Origin: CAZPHI01 sp964586425
GTDB lineage: Bacteria > Bacillota > Clostridia > Lachnospirales > Lachnospiraceae
Assembly: GCA_964586425.1 (NCBI GenBank)
Contig: CAZPHI010000078.1
Span: forward strand, 1-7,412
DNA length: 7,412 nucleotides
Direction: 5' to 3'
Part shown: piece by piece, positions 1 through 6,568 of the stretch
How positions within the stretch are numbered: the first letter of the stretch is position 1
Layout of the letters: every line of letters starts with the position of its first letter
Program-made: the position numbers and the translations under genes
The notes under the pieces: model-generated
Database searches by the model: none
Told to the model about the DNA's origin: nothing
Seen by the model: the letters and a program-made list of their open reading frames with translations, nothing else

Positions 1-67
1 CGGGATGGGGGGCACTGTGTGTGAGGGATTCATTACCAAATTAGTAAATGAATGTATAAGCAGATAT

Positions 68-111
68 ATTACACATATTGTAATGCAATAAAATAAAAAC
101 AATGTTATAAT
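68..111 (+). promoter_or_regulatory. Candidate extended -10 promoter with adjacent dyad, upstream of the membrane-protein/GH25/kinase operon
   Basis: TATAAT lies at 106-111 and is preceded by TG at 103-104, giving an extended -10 (TGTTATAAT). No convincing -35 lies 17 bases upstream, which is tolerable for extended -10 promoters. Just upstream, ATTACA (68-73) and TGTAAT (79-84) form a perfect 6-base inverted repeat with a 5-base spacer, placed where a repressor would cover the -35 region. The rest of 1-166 is AT-rich leader, and no complete gene is visible in it. The promoter call is from motif matching only, and the regulator is unknown. Confidence 0.45.
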
Positions 112-166
112 AATACTTGATTGATAAGAGAATTTAGATGTATATGGCAATATAAAGGAGTAGATA

Positions 167-664
167 TTGGACGTAGATATGAATAATAAAAAACATGCTT
201 TTTTCCCAATTATAATAGGACTTATCTGTATATTTGTCCAGGTTATTGCCTATTGCGTATTAGAAGTTATTGAGAGACATTATGAAAAACAGGGGATTTT
301 TTATCAGATTTGGTTAGAAAAACTAATTGATGCTTGTATATTCTTTGCTTTTTCATTGACTGTGATTGTAACTTTGATTTTATTCCTACGAATTTTAAAA
401 AATAAGTTTGGAAAAAGAATATTGTTTAATATATTAATAGGATTTTTTTGTACTGCCATTATAATATATGAGTTTCTTTTTGGTTTTGGCTTTTTGTTGT
501 TTGAAGAATCTAATTATGGTGTGGATAGATTGTTAGAAGATGGCAAAACCATTGAAACAAGTCATCATACATTCCTTGAAACCCATTACAGCGATACATA
601 TGATTATTATTTAAAGCAGGGACCTTTTTTAAAAAAATGGCAGAGGCAGATTTATGAAAAATAA
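167..664 (+). CDS. Small three-helix membrane protein, function unknown
   Basis: This is a 165-residue protein I do not recognise. The TTG start is chosen because AAAGGAG (154-160) sits 6 bases before it; the first in-frame ATG (179) would be 18 bases away. Three strongly hydrophobic segments are visible at about residues 12-35, 53-77 and 85-112, separated by short charged loops (ERHYEK after the first, KNKFGKR after the second). They are followed by a roughly 50-residue hydrophilic tail rich in His, Tyr and charged residues. There is no signal peptidase site, lipobox or catalytic motif. The gene overlaps the following lysozyme gene by 11 bases, so the two are probably translationally coupled. 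By position it could be an accessory or protective partner of that cell-wall enzyme, but this is guesswork. Confidence 0.7.
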   Translation: MDVDMNNKKHAFFPIIIGLICIFVQVIAYCVLEVIERHYEKQGIFYQIWLEKLIDACIFFAFSLTVIVTLILFLRILKNKFGKRILFNILIGFFCTAIIIYEFLFGFGFLLFEESNYGVDRLLEDGKTIETSHHTFLETHYSDTYDYYLKQGPFLKKWQRQIYEK

Positions 665-1571
665 AACAAAAACTATATTAACATCAAGTATATTGCTTGC
701 AACCTTTGTTTTGACAGGATGTGGTAATAACAAACAAGCATCGGAAACAGTAGCAGATAATACATTGCAAGTAAGTAGTACAATAGCAGAAACAACAAAA
801 GAAAGTCAGACAGAAACTGCATCTATAAAAACATATACCTTTAGAGATGTATATGGAAAAGAATATGAGGCTAATCTAATTACATCAATAAAGGCGTGCC
901 CATATGATAAGAATAAGTTTACCATATCTGATGATGGTATAATGTTGTATGGTGGTGAAGGATACACTCAAAAATCAGGGATTGATGTATCACATTATCA
1001 GGGCGATATTGACTGGCAGCAGGTAAAGAATGCAGGGTATGAATTCGTGATATTGAGAGTAGGGTATCGTGGATATGGTGAAGCTGGAACATTATGCATG
1101 GACAAAAAATTCTATGAATACTATGAGGGTGCCAAGGCAGTTGGTATGGAGATTGGCTGCTATTTCTTTGCACAGGCAGTTAATGAAACTGAGGCAGAAG
1201 AAGAGGCTGACTATGTAATGAATGCTATAAAGAATTGTAAGATGGATTTGCCTGTTGTATATGACCCAGAGAATATACTCAATGATGATGCAAGAACAGA
1301 TAATGTTACAGGTGAGCAGTTTACCAAGAATACTATTGCATTTGCCAATAGAATGAAAACATATGGATATGATTGTATGATATACAGTAATATGCTATGG
1401 GAAGCATTTCAATATGATTTAACTAAACTAACAGATTATCCGATATGGTATGCGGATTATGAGGCGATTCCACAGACACCGTATGATTTTGAGTACTGGC
1501 AGTATACTAATGAAGGCAAGGTACCCGGAATACAGGGATATGTAGATATAGATATTAGACTAATGAGGTGA
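654..1571 (+). CDS. GH25-family lysozyme (N-acetylmuramidase) lipoprotein
   Basis: Predicted peptidoglycan hydrolase that cleaves the MurNAc-GlcNAc bond, anchored on the outer face of the membrane. Residues 1-23 form a lipoprotein signal: basic N-terminus, hydrophobic stretch, lipobox LTGC with Cys23 as the lipidation site. A Ser/Thr/Gln-rich linker follows to about residue 58, then an uncharacterised segment of about 50 residues, then the GH25 barrel from about 107 to the end. The first barrel strand carries GIDVSHYQG with Asp111, and VVYDPE supplies Asp204 and Glu206, matching the Asp and Asp-x-Glu residues of the GH25 active site. The conserved WYADYE and a final VDIDI strand are present, so the domain looks complete and active. 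The start overlaps the previous gene by 11 bases with only a weak GAGG-type ribosome site, consistent with coupling. The kinase gene begins 7 bases after the stop. Confidence 0.9.
   Translation: MKNKTKTILTSSILLATFVLTGCGNNKQASETVADNTLQVSSTIAETTKESQTETASIKTYTFRDVYGKEYEANLITSIKACPYDKNKFTISDDGIMLYGGEGYTQKSGIDVSHYQGDIDWQQVKNAGYEFVILRVGYRGYGEAGTLCMDKKFYEYYEGAKAVGMEIGCYFFAQAVNETEAEEEADYVMNAIKNCKMDLPVVYDPENILNDDARTDNVTGEQFTKNTIAFANRMKTYGYDCMIYSNMLWEAFQYDLTKLTDYPIWYADYEAIPQTPYDFEYWQYTNEGKVPGIQGYVDIDIRLMR
1565..1570 (+). promoter_or_regulatory. Ribosome binding site of the histidine kinase gene, overlapping the lysozyme stop codon
   Basis: GAGGTG ends 8 bases before the ATG at 1579 and overlaps the TGA of the lysozyme gene. 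A second ATG follows immediately (ATGATG). This placement supports the chosen kinase start and tight coupling to the lysozyme gene. Confidence 0.6.
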
Positions 1572-1578
1572 AAGATAA

Positions 1579-2690
1579 ATGATGAAAGTAGTATATTATG
1601 AATTTGGTATATTCACAATTGCACTTATTGCAGTTATGTTCTTTCAGATACGTAAATCAGGCAAATTATATAAGGATTGTAATTTGTTTGCTAAAGTATT
1701 ATTTGCAACAATTATTATTATTTTTATTGATACATTAGGTTGGCTTATAGACGGGAAACCTATATGTGGTCAGATTTGGTTTACAACAATAGTCGATGGT
1801 CTTGATTTGATATTTACATCGGTGGTCTGCTGCTGTTGGGCGAGATACGTGCTTTATATAGCATTTGAAAATAAAAAAGCAGATATGAAACGATACTATT
1901 ATTTCCCGATTTTTTTACTAATAGTTCAGATTACTTTAGTATTATCTAGTCAGATATTTGGATTTTATTATTATATTGATGAGTTTGGTGTATATCATAG
2001 GAGTACAGGATATTTTATACATTCGGTAATAAGTGTAGGGCTACTTATGTATGCATCAACGATATGTATTCTTACATATAACAAGGAAAGTAATATTGAA
2101 AAAAGAAAGGAATTATTATTTTTATCATTAATTATACTCATACCTATTATGGGCAATATATTTCAATTATATGTATATGGATACCCTACAATATGGCTTT
2201 GCATGGTTTTTATGGCTCTTGCTGTATATATTCATATACAGAACAGTAGAATGAATAAAGAGAGGAAACAGCAGAATGAAGCCTTGAAAGAAGCATTATC
2301 TCAAGCTCAGGATGCTAATAATGCAAAGAGTGATTTCCTTTCAAGAATTAGTCATGATATAAGAACGCCGATGAATACGATTATGAATCTTTCGAAGATG
2401 GTTGAAACCGAATTAGATGATAAAGAGGCTGCACTTAGTGATTTACATAAGATTTAGACATCTAATGAATTCTTAATGTCGTTAGTCAATGATATACTTG
2501 ATATGTCAAGAATTGAACAAAGAAGATTTAAATTGACTCCAGAACGATATAGTTATAGCGAATTTATTAATTATCTTCATAGTACATTTGATTCATTGAG
2601 TAAGAATAAAAATATTGAACTTTCTATTGAACAAGGTAATTTAGATGTTGATATAATTATAGATAAAGTCCGATTTAATCAGTTATGTTT
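1579..2690 (+). pseudogene. Hybrid sensor histidine kinase, 5' part: 7TM sensor and HisKA domain, interrupted by an in-frame TAG
   Basis: Membrane sensor kinase. Seven hydrophobic segments lie at about residues 8-24, 37-57, 67-96, 107-128, 143-166, 178-200 and 203-222. They form a 7TM-type input domain, followed by a charged, probably coiled-coil helix (223-250) and the HisKA H-box FLSRISHDIRTPMN with phospho-acceptor His259. The frame then hits TAG at 2455-2457 but continues in the same frame with TSNEFLMSLVNDILDMSRIE, the normal second HisKA helix, and on to VRFNQLC, the start of the N-box, where the assembly gap begins. Relatives usually have Gln here (IQTSNEF), so a single C-to-T change (CAG to TAG) explains the stop. 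The ATG at 2476 has no ribosome site, so restart is unlikely. As read, the product would be 292 residues without an ATPase domain. A base-calling error near the gap is a serious alternative. Confidence 0.8.
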
Positions 2691-2790
2691 NNNNNNNNNN
2701 NNNNNNNNNNNNNNNNNNNNNNNNNNNNNNNNNNNNNNNNNNNNNNNNNNNNNNNNNNNNNNNNNNNNNNNNNNNNNNNNNNNNNNNNNN
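2691..2790. other. Assembly gap of exactly 100 N inside the kinase gene
   Basis: A round 100-base N run is the usual placeholder for a gap of unknown size. It removes the N-box and most of the ATP-binding domain of the kinase. The reading frame after it differs from the frame before it, so the true gap is not 100 bases. From the usual spacing in such kinases between the N-box and the FEPF motif (roughly 50-60 residues), about 150-180 bases are probably missing. Confidence 0.95.
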
Positions 2791-2791
2791 T

Positions 2792-3385
2792 ATGTTTGAA
2801 CCTTTTGCTCAGGAAGGCAGAGCCTATGCAACAGTAGAAGGTACAGGACTTGGACTGGCCATAGTTAAAGAAATAGTAGAACTTTTAGGTGCAACTATAG
2901 ATATAAACTCAGAAGAAGGCAAAGGAACCAATATTCATATTCATATGATGATGATCGCTGCAGCTAATGAAGAGCACACTAAAAAAGTTCAATTTAATAT
3001 TGATAGGTTGAAGGGATGTAGAGTACTCGTTGCAGAAGATCATCCATTAAATCAGGAGATAATGCAAAGAATTCTTGAAAATGCTGGCGTGAGAGTAACT
3101 ATTAAGAATAATGGCAAGGAAGCAGTTGATGAATTCATTGAACATAATAATAAATATGACATCATATTAATGGATATAAGAATGCCTGTTATGGATGGAA
3201 TAGAAGCAACTAAAGAGATTCGTAATCAGAATTTTGACAATGCAAAAACAATACCAATAATAGCAATGACTGCAAATGCTTTCGCGGATGATGAACTTGC
3301 TACAAAAACAGCTGGAATGAATGCACATCTCACAAAGCCGGTTAATCCAGATATGATTTACAGTACTATTGAGCAGTATATTTGA
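2792..3385 (+). CDS. Hybrid sensor histidine kinase, 3' part: end of HATPase_c domain and receiver domain
   Basis: This is the continuation of the kinase beyond the assembly gap. The first Met is not a true start but part of the MFEPFAQEG motif (F-box of the ATPase lid). GTGLGLAI at fragment residues 17-24 is the G2 box that closes over ATP, and the ATPase domain ends near residue 55. After a short linker, a complete receiver domain runs from about residue 75 to 197. It has the acidic pair Glu82-Asp83 (VAEDHP), phospho-acceptor Asp128 (LMDIRMPVMDG), conserved Thr160 (AMTANAF) and Lys182 (LTKPV). All residues needed for phosphorylation are present. No output domain follows, so signal would have to pass to an unlinked phosphotransfer protein or by protein contact. 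No separate response regulator gene is in the window. Whether the protein is made depends on the TAG upstream being real. Confidence 0.85.
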   Translation: MFEPFAQEGRAYATVEGTGLGLAIVKEIVELLGATIDINSEEGKGTNIHIHMMMIAAANEEHTKKVQFNIDRLKGCRVLVAEDHPLNQEIMQRILENAGVRVTIKNNGKEAVDEFIEHNNKYDIILMDIRMPVMDGIEATKEIRNQNFDNAKTIPIIAMTANAFADDELATKTAGMNAHLTKPVNPDMIYSTIEQYI

Positions 3386-3387
3386 AT

Positions 3388-3458
3388 AAAATGAACTTAT
3401 ATGATGCAAAATAAACTTGTGTATATAAAATGAACTTTTAAAAAATAATATTGAACTT
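3388..3458 (+). repeat. Four direct repeats (AAAATGAACTT type) at about 20-base intervals
   Basis: AAAATGAACTT occurs exactly at 3388-3398 and 3427-3437. AAAATAAACTT (one mismatch) is at 3408-3418 and ATATTGAACTT (two mismatches) at 3448-3458. The starts are 20, 19 and 21 bases apart, close to two helical turns, and the last copy overlaps the -35 element of the next promoter. This layout suits cooperative binding of a regulator on one face of the DNA. A decayed end of an insertion sequence is an alternative, but no transposase is nearby. Confidence 0.6.
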
Positions 3459-3479
3459 CTGCGATTTAAGTGCTATCAT
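3451..3479 (+). promoter_or_regulatory. Predicted sigma-A-type promoter of the HTH-aminotransferase/polymerase/YolD operon
   Basis: TTGAAC (3451-3456) and TATCAT (3474-3479) are separated by 17 bases, and TG at 3471-3472 gives an extended -10. Transcription would start near 3486, leaving about 35 bases of untranslated leader. This is the best -35/-10 pair in the window and fits the gene order. Confidence 0.65.
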
Positions 3480-3480
3480 T

Positions 3481-3504
3481 TATCTAGCAATACAGTTGTA
3501 GATA
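3481..3504 (+). promoter_or_regulatory. Dyad between -10 and ribosome site: candidate operator or leader hairpin
   Basis: TATCTA (3481-3486) and TAGATA (3499-3504) are perfect inverted repeats. Inside them CAA (3488-3490) pairs with TTG (3496-3498) if G3487 is bulged, around a TACAG loop. The dyad covers the predicted transcription start and ends 4 bases before AGGAGG. It is well placed as an operator for the XRE-type domain encoded just downstream, or as an RNA hairpin affecting translation. Confidence 0.5.
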
Positions 3505-3508
3505 TGAC

Positions 3509-3514
3509 AGGAGG
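3509..3514 (+). promoter_or_regulatory. Strong ribosome binding site for the HTH-aminotransferase fusion
   Basis: AGGAGG lies 6 bases before the ATG at 3521. This near-ideal site decides that the long form, including the DNA-binding domain, is translated. Confidence 0.8.
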
Positions 3515-3520
3515 ACGGTA

Positions 3521-5011
3521 ATGGCTGAGATAACATTTTCATCGAGATTGAGTGAAGCAATGAAAAATAAGCACTTTAAGCAGGTTGATTTAATTACAGC
3601 GGCAACTAATATGGGAATAAAACTTGGAAAAAGTCAAGTGAGTCAATATATTAGTGGTAAAGCGGTTCCTAGAGATAATATTGGCAAGGCTATAGCAGAT
3701 ATTCTTGGCGTGGATGTTCAATGGCTATATTGCAGAGAAAAACAGGCGGAAGATAATAAAGCTGCTGCTAGTATTAAGACGGAAAGGAACATAAATATGC
3801 GTGAATATAAGAAATCAACAAAGCTAGATAATGTATTATATGATGTTAGAGGACCTGTAGTTGAAGAAGCTAACAGGATGGAGAATGAGGGTACACATGT
3901 ATTAAAGCTGAATATTGGTAATCCTGCACCTTTTGGATTTAGAACACCGGATGAGGTTGTATATGATTTATCAAGACAACTGACAGAATGTGAAGGCTAT
4001 TCAGCAGCCAAAGGTCTGTTTTCTGCCAGAAAGGCTATTATGCAGTACGCTCAGATTAAGAACATTCCGAATGTTTCAATAGAAGATATATATACTGGTA
4101 ATGGTGTAAGTGAATTAATTAATCTTAGTATGTCGGCATTACTTGATAATGGAGATGAGGTTTTAGTTCCGTCACCAGATTATCCACTCTGGACAGCTTG
4201 CGTTACATTAGCAGGAGGAAAGGCTGTGCATTATATATGTGATGAACAGTCAGAATGGTATCCTGATATGGCAGATATAAGGAAAAAAATCACAGATAAG
4301 ACAAAGGCTATCGTAATAATTAATCCTAATAATCCAACAGGTGCATTATATCCAAAAGAGGTTCTTGAACAGATTGTTCAGATTGCCAGAGAACATCAGC
4401 TTATAATATATTCAGATGAAATCTATGATAGATTAGTTATGGATGATGAAGAACATATCTCTATTGCATCACTTGCCCCAGATTTGTTCTGTGTAACATT
4501 CAGTGGATTATCAAAATCACATATGATAGCTGGATTCAGAATTGGATGGATGGTATTAAGTGGCAATAAGAGCATTGCAAAGGATTATATGGAAGGCTTG
4601 AATATGCTTTCGAATATGAGGCTTTGTTCTAATGTTCCGGCACAGTCAATTGTACAAACAGCACTTGGAGGATATCAGAGTGTTAATAATTATATAATTC
4701 CTGGTGGCAGAATATATGAACAGCGTGAATATATATATAAAGCTCTTAATGATATACCTGGAATCAGTGCTGTAAAGCCTAAAGCAGCATTTTATATATT
4801 CCCTAAAATAGATATGAAAAAATTCAATATAATGAATGACGAGAAATTTGCATTAGATCTTCTAAGAGATAAGAAAATTCTCATTATTCATGGAAGTGGT
4901 TTCAATTGGCAGCAGCCTGATCATTTTAGAGTTGTATATCTTCCACGTATTGAAGTATTGAAGGACGCAACAGAAAAATTAACTGATTTCCTGAGCTATT
5001 ATCACCAATAA
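3521..5011 (+). CDS. XRE-type HTH / AlaA-like PLP aminotransferase fusion
   Basis: A 496-residue two-part protein. Residues about 6-70 form a helix-turn-helix of XRE/phage-repressor type, with likely recognition helix near GKSQVSQYISGKAVP (36-50). A polar linker (71-92) leads into a complete fold-type I aminotransferase from residue 93. This resembles E. coli AlaA (alanine transaminase, pyruvate/glutamate) from its first residues: KSTKLDNVLYDVRGPV, LNIGNPAPFGF, GNGVSELI and PSPDYPLWTA. Active-site residues are present: NPNNPTG (268-274), Asp299 and Tyr302 for PLP, Lys332 (SGLSKSH) as Schiff-base lysine, and Arg470 (DHFRVV) for the substrate carboxylate. A likely activity is alanine-pyruvate-glutamate transamination, with the HTH giving DNA binding and possibly autoregulation. 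This differs from MocR regulators, which carry a GntR-type domain. It is first in a probable operon with the polymerase gene 30 bases downstream. The enzyme assignment is firm; its substrate and regulatory role are inferred. Confidence 0.9.
   Translation: MAEITFSSRLSEAMKNKHFKQVDLITAATNMGIKLGKSQVSQYISGKAVPRDNIGKAIADILGVDVQWLYCREKQAEDNKAAASIKTERNINMREYKKSTKLDNVLYDVRGPVVEEANRMENEGTHVLKLNIGNPAPFGFRTPDEVVYDLSRQLTECEGYSAAKGLFSARKAIMQYAQIKNIPNVSIEDIYTGNGVSELINLSMSALLDNGDEVLVPSPDYPLWTACVTLAGGKAVHYICDEQSEWYPDMADIRKKITDKTKAIVIINPNNPTGALYPKEVLEQIVQIAREHQLIIYSDEIYDRLVMDDEEHISIASLAPDLFCVTFSGLSKSHMIAGFRIGWMVLSGNKSIAKDYMEGLNMLSNMRLCSNVPAQSIVQTALGGYQSVNNYIIPGGRIYEQREYIYKALNDIPGISAVKPKAAFYIFPKIDMKKFNIMNDEKFALDLLRDKKILIIHGSGFNWQQPDHFRVVYLPRIEVLKDATEKLTDFLSYYHQ
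3783..3799 (+). promoter_or_regulatory. Internal ribosome site and ATG at the start of the aminotransferase domain
   Basis: AAAGGA (3783-3788) is 8 bases before an in-frame ATG at 3797-3799. That ATG is codon 93, exactly where the sequence aligns with the N-terminus of stand-alone AlaA. Starting there would give a 404-residue enzyme without the HTH, and E. coli AlaA is about 405 residues. This is a plausible second start or a relic of an ancestral separate gene. Confidence 0.45.
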
Positions 5012-5024
5012 ATAAAGTCTTAAT

Positions 5025-5032
5025 GGAGGTGG
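5025..5032 (+). promoter_or_regulatory. Ribosome binding site deciding the GTG start of the polymerase gene
   Basis: GGAGGTGG precedes the GTG at 5042 by about 9-10 bases. A TTG at 5035 and an ATG at 5023 are nearby, but both are in a frame that stops at 5050-5052. GTG is therefore the only sensible start for the polymerase. Confidence 0.65.
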
Positions 5033-5041
5033 AATTGGAAA

Positions 5042-6568
5042 GTGCCAGATAAGCGCATATATATAGCAATAGACTTAAAATCTTTTTATGCCTCAGTAGA
5101 GTGCAGGTGCAGAAATCTTGACCCATTGACAACTAATCTGGTGGTTGCAGATGTTAGCCGAACTGAAAAGACAATCTGCCTTGCAGTTTCTCCTTCGTTA
5201 AAGCAGTATGGAATACCTGGACGAGCCAGATTGTTTGAGGTTGTTCAGAAGGTAAAAGAAGTCAATGCACAAAGAATATTTGACGCAGATAATAGAACAT
5301 TTACCGGAAGTTCATATAATTGTGAGGAATTAAAGACAAATCATAATCTGTCACTTGATTATATAGCTGCAAGACCGCAGATGGCATTGTATATGAAGTA
5401 TAGTACGGATATATACAATATCTATATGAAGTATGTAGCTCCGGAAGATGTACATGTATATTCGATTGATGAAGTATTCATGGATGTTACGAATTATTTG
5501 AACACTTATAAGCTGACACCAAGAGAACTTGCAATTAAGATGATTAATGATGTATACGAGCATACTGGAATTACGGCGACGGCAGGAATTGGTACTAATC
5601 TATATCTATGTAAAATTGCTATGGATATTGAGGCAAAGCATGTTGAAGCTGATGCCAACGGTGTAAGAATTGCAGAACTTGATGAGATGCAATATAGAAA
5701 AAAGATGTGGAATCATAGACCGCTGACGGATTTTTGGCGAGTAGGACATGGATATGCAAAGCGTCTATATAAAGTGGGTCTTATGACTATGGGTGATATT
5801 GCCAGATGCTCACTTGGTTCAGACAAAGATTTCTATAATGAAGATTTGTTATATAAGATGTTTGGTGTTAATGCTGAATTATTAATTGATCATGCGTGGG
5901 GCTATGAACCATGTACGATTGAAGATGTGAAAGCATACAAGCCGCAGAATCATGGAATGGGCTCAGGTCAGGTCCTTCATTGTGCATATACAGCAGATAT
6001 GGCAAAAACTGTAGTCAAAGAGATGACTGAGACTTTGGTATTAGATCTTGTATCCAAGGGACTTGTAACCAACCAATTAGTACTTACTGTTGGATATGAT
6101 ATTGATAATTTAACAAATCCTGACATTAATCGTAATTACAAAGGTGAGGTAAGCATAGATCGCTATGGAAGACGTGTGCCAAAGCATGCGCATGGAACCG
6201 CTAATTTAGAGAAGAAGACAGCATCGACAAAGCTTATTATAGATGCTGTGCTTGCATTATATGATAGAATCGTGGATAAAAATCTGTTAATTAGAAGATT
6301 GAATATTGCGGCTAATAATGTTGTTGATAAAAAAACAATAGAAAGTGAACCGCAGTATGAACAGGTAGATTTGTTCTCGTATTTTGACAAGAATGAACAA
6401 GACAAAGAGAAGGACAAGAAACGACTTGAAAGAGAGAACAAGATGCAGGAGGCTATGCTTGATATAAAGACGCGTTTTGGTAAAAATGCTGTGCTCAAGG
6501 GAACGGATTTGTGTGAAGGAGCGACTACTATACAACGCAATAATCAGATTGGAGGGCATAGAGCATGA
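5042..6568 (+). CDS. Y-family translesion DNA polymerase (UmuC/DinB superfamily, UvrX-type)
   Basis: A 508-residue error-prone polymerase that would copy past damaged bases. The palm begins with YIAIDLKSFYASVE, giving metal ligand Asp11 and aromatic steric-gate region Phe15-Tyr16. YSIDEVFMDVT supplies the catalytic pair Asp143-Glu144. RTEKTICLAVSPSLKQYGIPGRARLFEV is the finger segment typical of the Gram-positive UvrX/UmuC-like group. Thumb and little-finger regions follow to about residue 430. QVDLF (441-445) matches the QxxLF beta-clamp-binding motif. A charged, probably helical stretch comes next, then the group's conserved tail ending IQRNNQIGGHRA. All catalytic residues are intact. Such genes are commonly paired with yolD-like genes, as here: the stop overlaps the next start by 4 bases. 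No LexA/SOS box was found near the gene or upstream of the operon. Some databases label this family 'DNA methylase', which the sequence does not support. Confidence 0.93.
   Translation: MPDKRIYIAIDLKSFYASVECRCRNLDPLTTNLVVADVSRTEKTICLAVSPSLKQYGIPGRARLFEVVQKVKEVNAQRIFDADNRTFTGSSYNCEELKTNHNLSLDYIAARPQMALYMKYSTDIYNIYMKYVAPEDVHVYSIDEVFMDVTNYLNTYKLTPRELAIKMINDVYEHTGITATAGIGTNLYLCKIAMDIEAKHVEADANGVRIAELDEMQYRKKMWNHRPLTDFWRVGHGYAKRLYKVGLMTMGDIARCSLGSDKDFYNEDLLYKMFGVNAELLIDHAWGYEPCTIEDVKAYKPQNHGMGSGQVLHCAYTADMAKTVVKEMTETLVLDLVSKGLVTNQLVLTVGYDIDNLTNPDINRNYKGEVSIDRYGRRVPKHAHGTANLEKKTASTKLIIDAVLALYDRIVDKNLLIRRLNIAANNVVDKKTIESEPQYEQVDLFSYFDKNEQDKEKDKKRLERENKMQEAMLDIKTRFGKNAVLKGTDLCEGATTIQRNNQIGGHRA
6551..6568 (+). 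promoter_or_regulatory. Ribosome site and ATGA stop/start overlap coupling polymerase and YolD-like genes
   Basis: GGAGGG (6551-6556) lies 8 bases before the ATG at 6565, whose last bases share the polymerase TGA stop (6566-6568). This is a standard translational-coupling junction and fixes the start of the YolD-like gene. Confidence 0.7.

Noticed and set aside
2..91. Open frame from the window edge ending at TAA (89-91), possible tail of an upstream gene
   Set aside because: It is only 29 codons with no recognisable motif, and the frame overlaps the ATTACA/TGTAAT dyad. It cannot be told from chance.
919..1173. Antisense open frames here and at 3167-3409, 4926-5132, 5351-5563, 6163-6559, 6816-7025 and 7093-7281
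   Set aside because: All lie opposite well-supported genes, have low-complexity or Cys/His/Ser/Ile-rich translations without family motifs, and lack ribosome sites.
2476..2799. Separate gene starting at the ATG after the TAG and running through the N run
   Set aside because: No ribosome site precedes this ATG, the protein is the middle of the kinase, and its end is an artefact of translating N.
3386..3520. LexA/SOS box upstream of the polymerase operon
   Set aside because: GAAC half-sites occur but none is followed by GTTC at the spacing of the Gram-positive SOS box.
5023..5052. Nine-codon ORF (MEVELESAR) overlapping the polymerase start, as a leader peptide
   Set aside because: It is built from the ribosome site itself and has no ribosome site of its own; chance is the best explanation.
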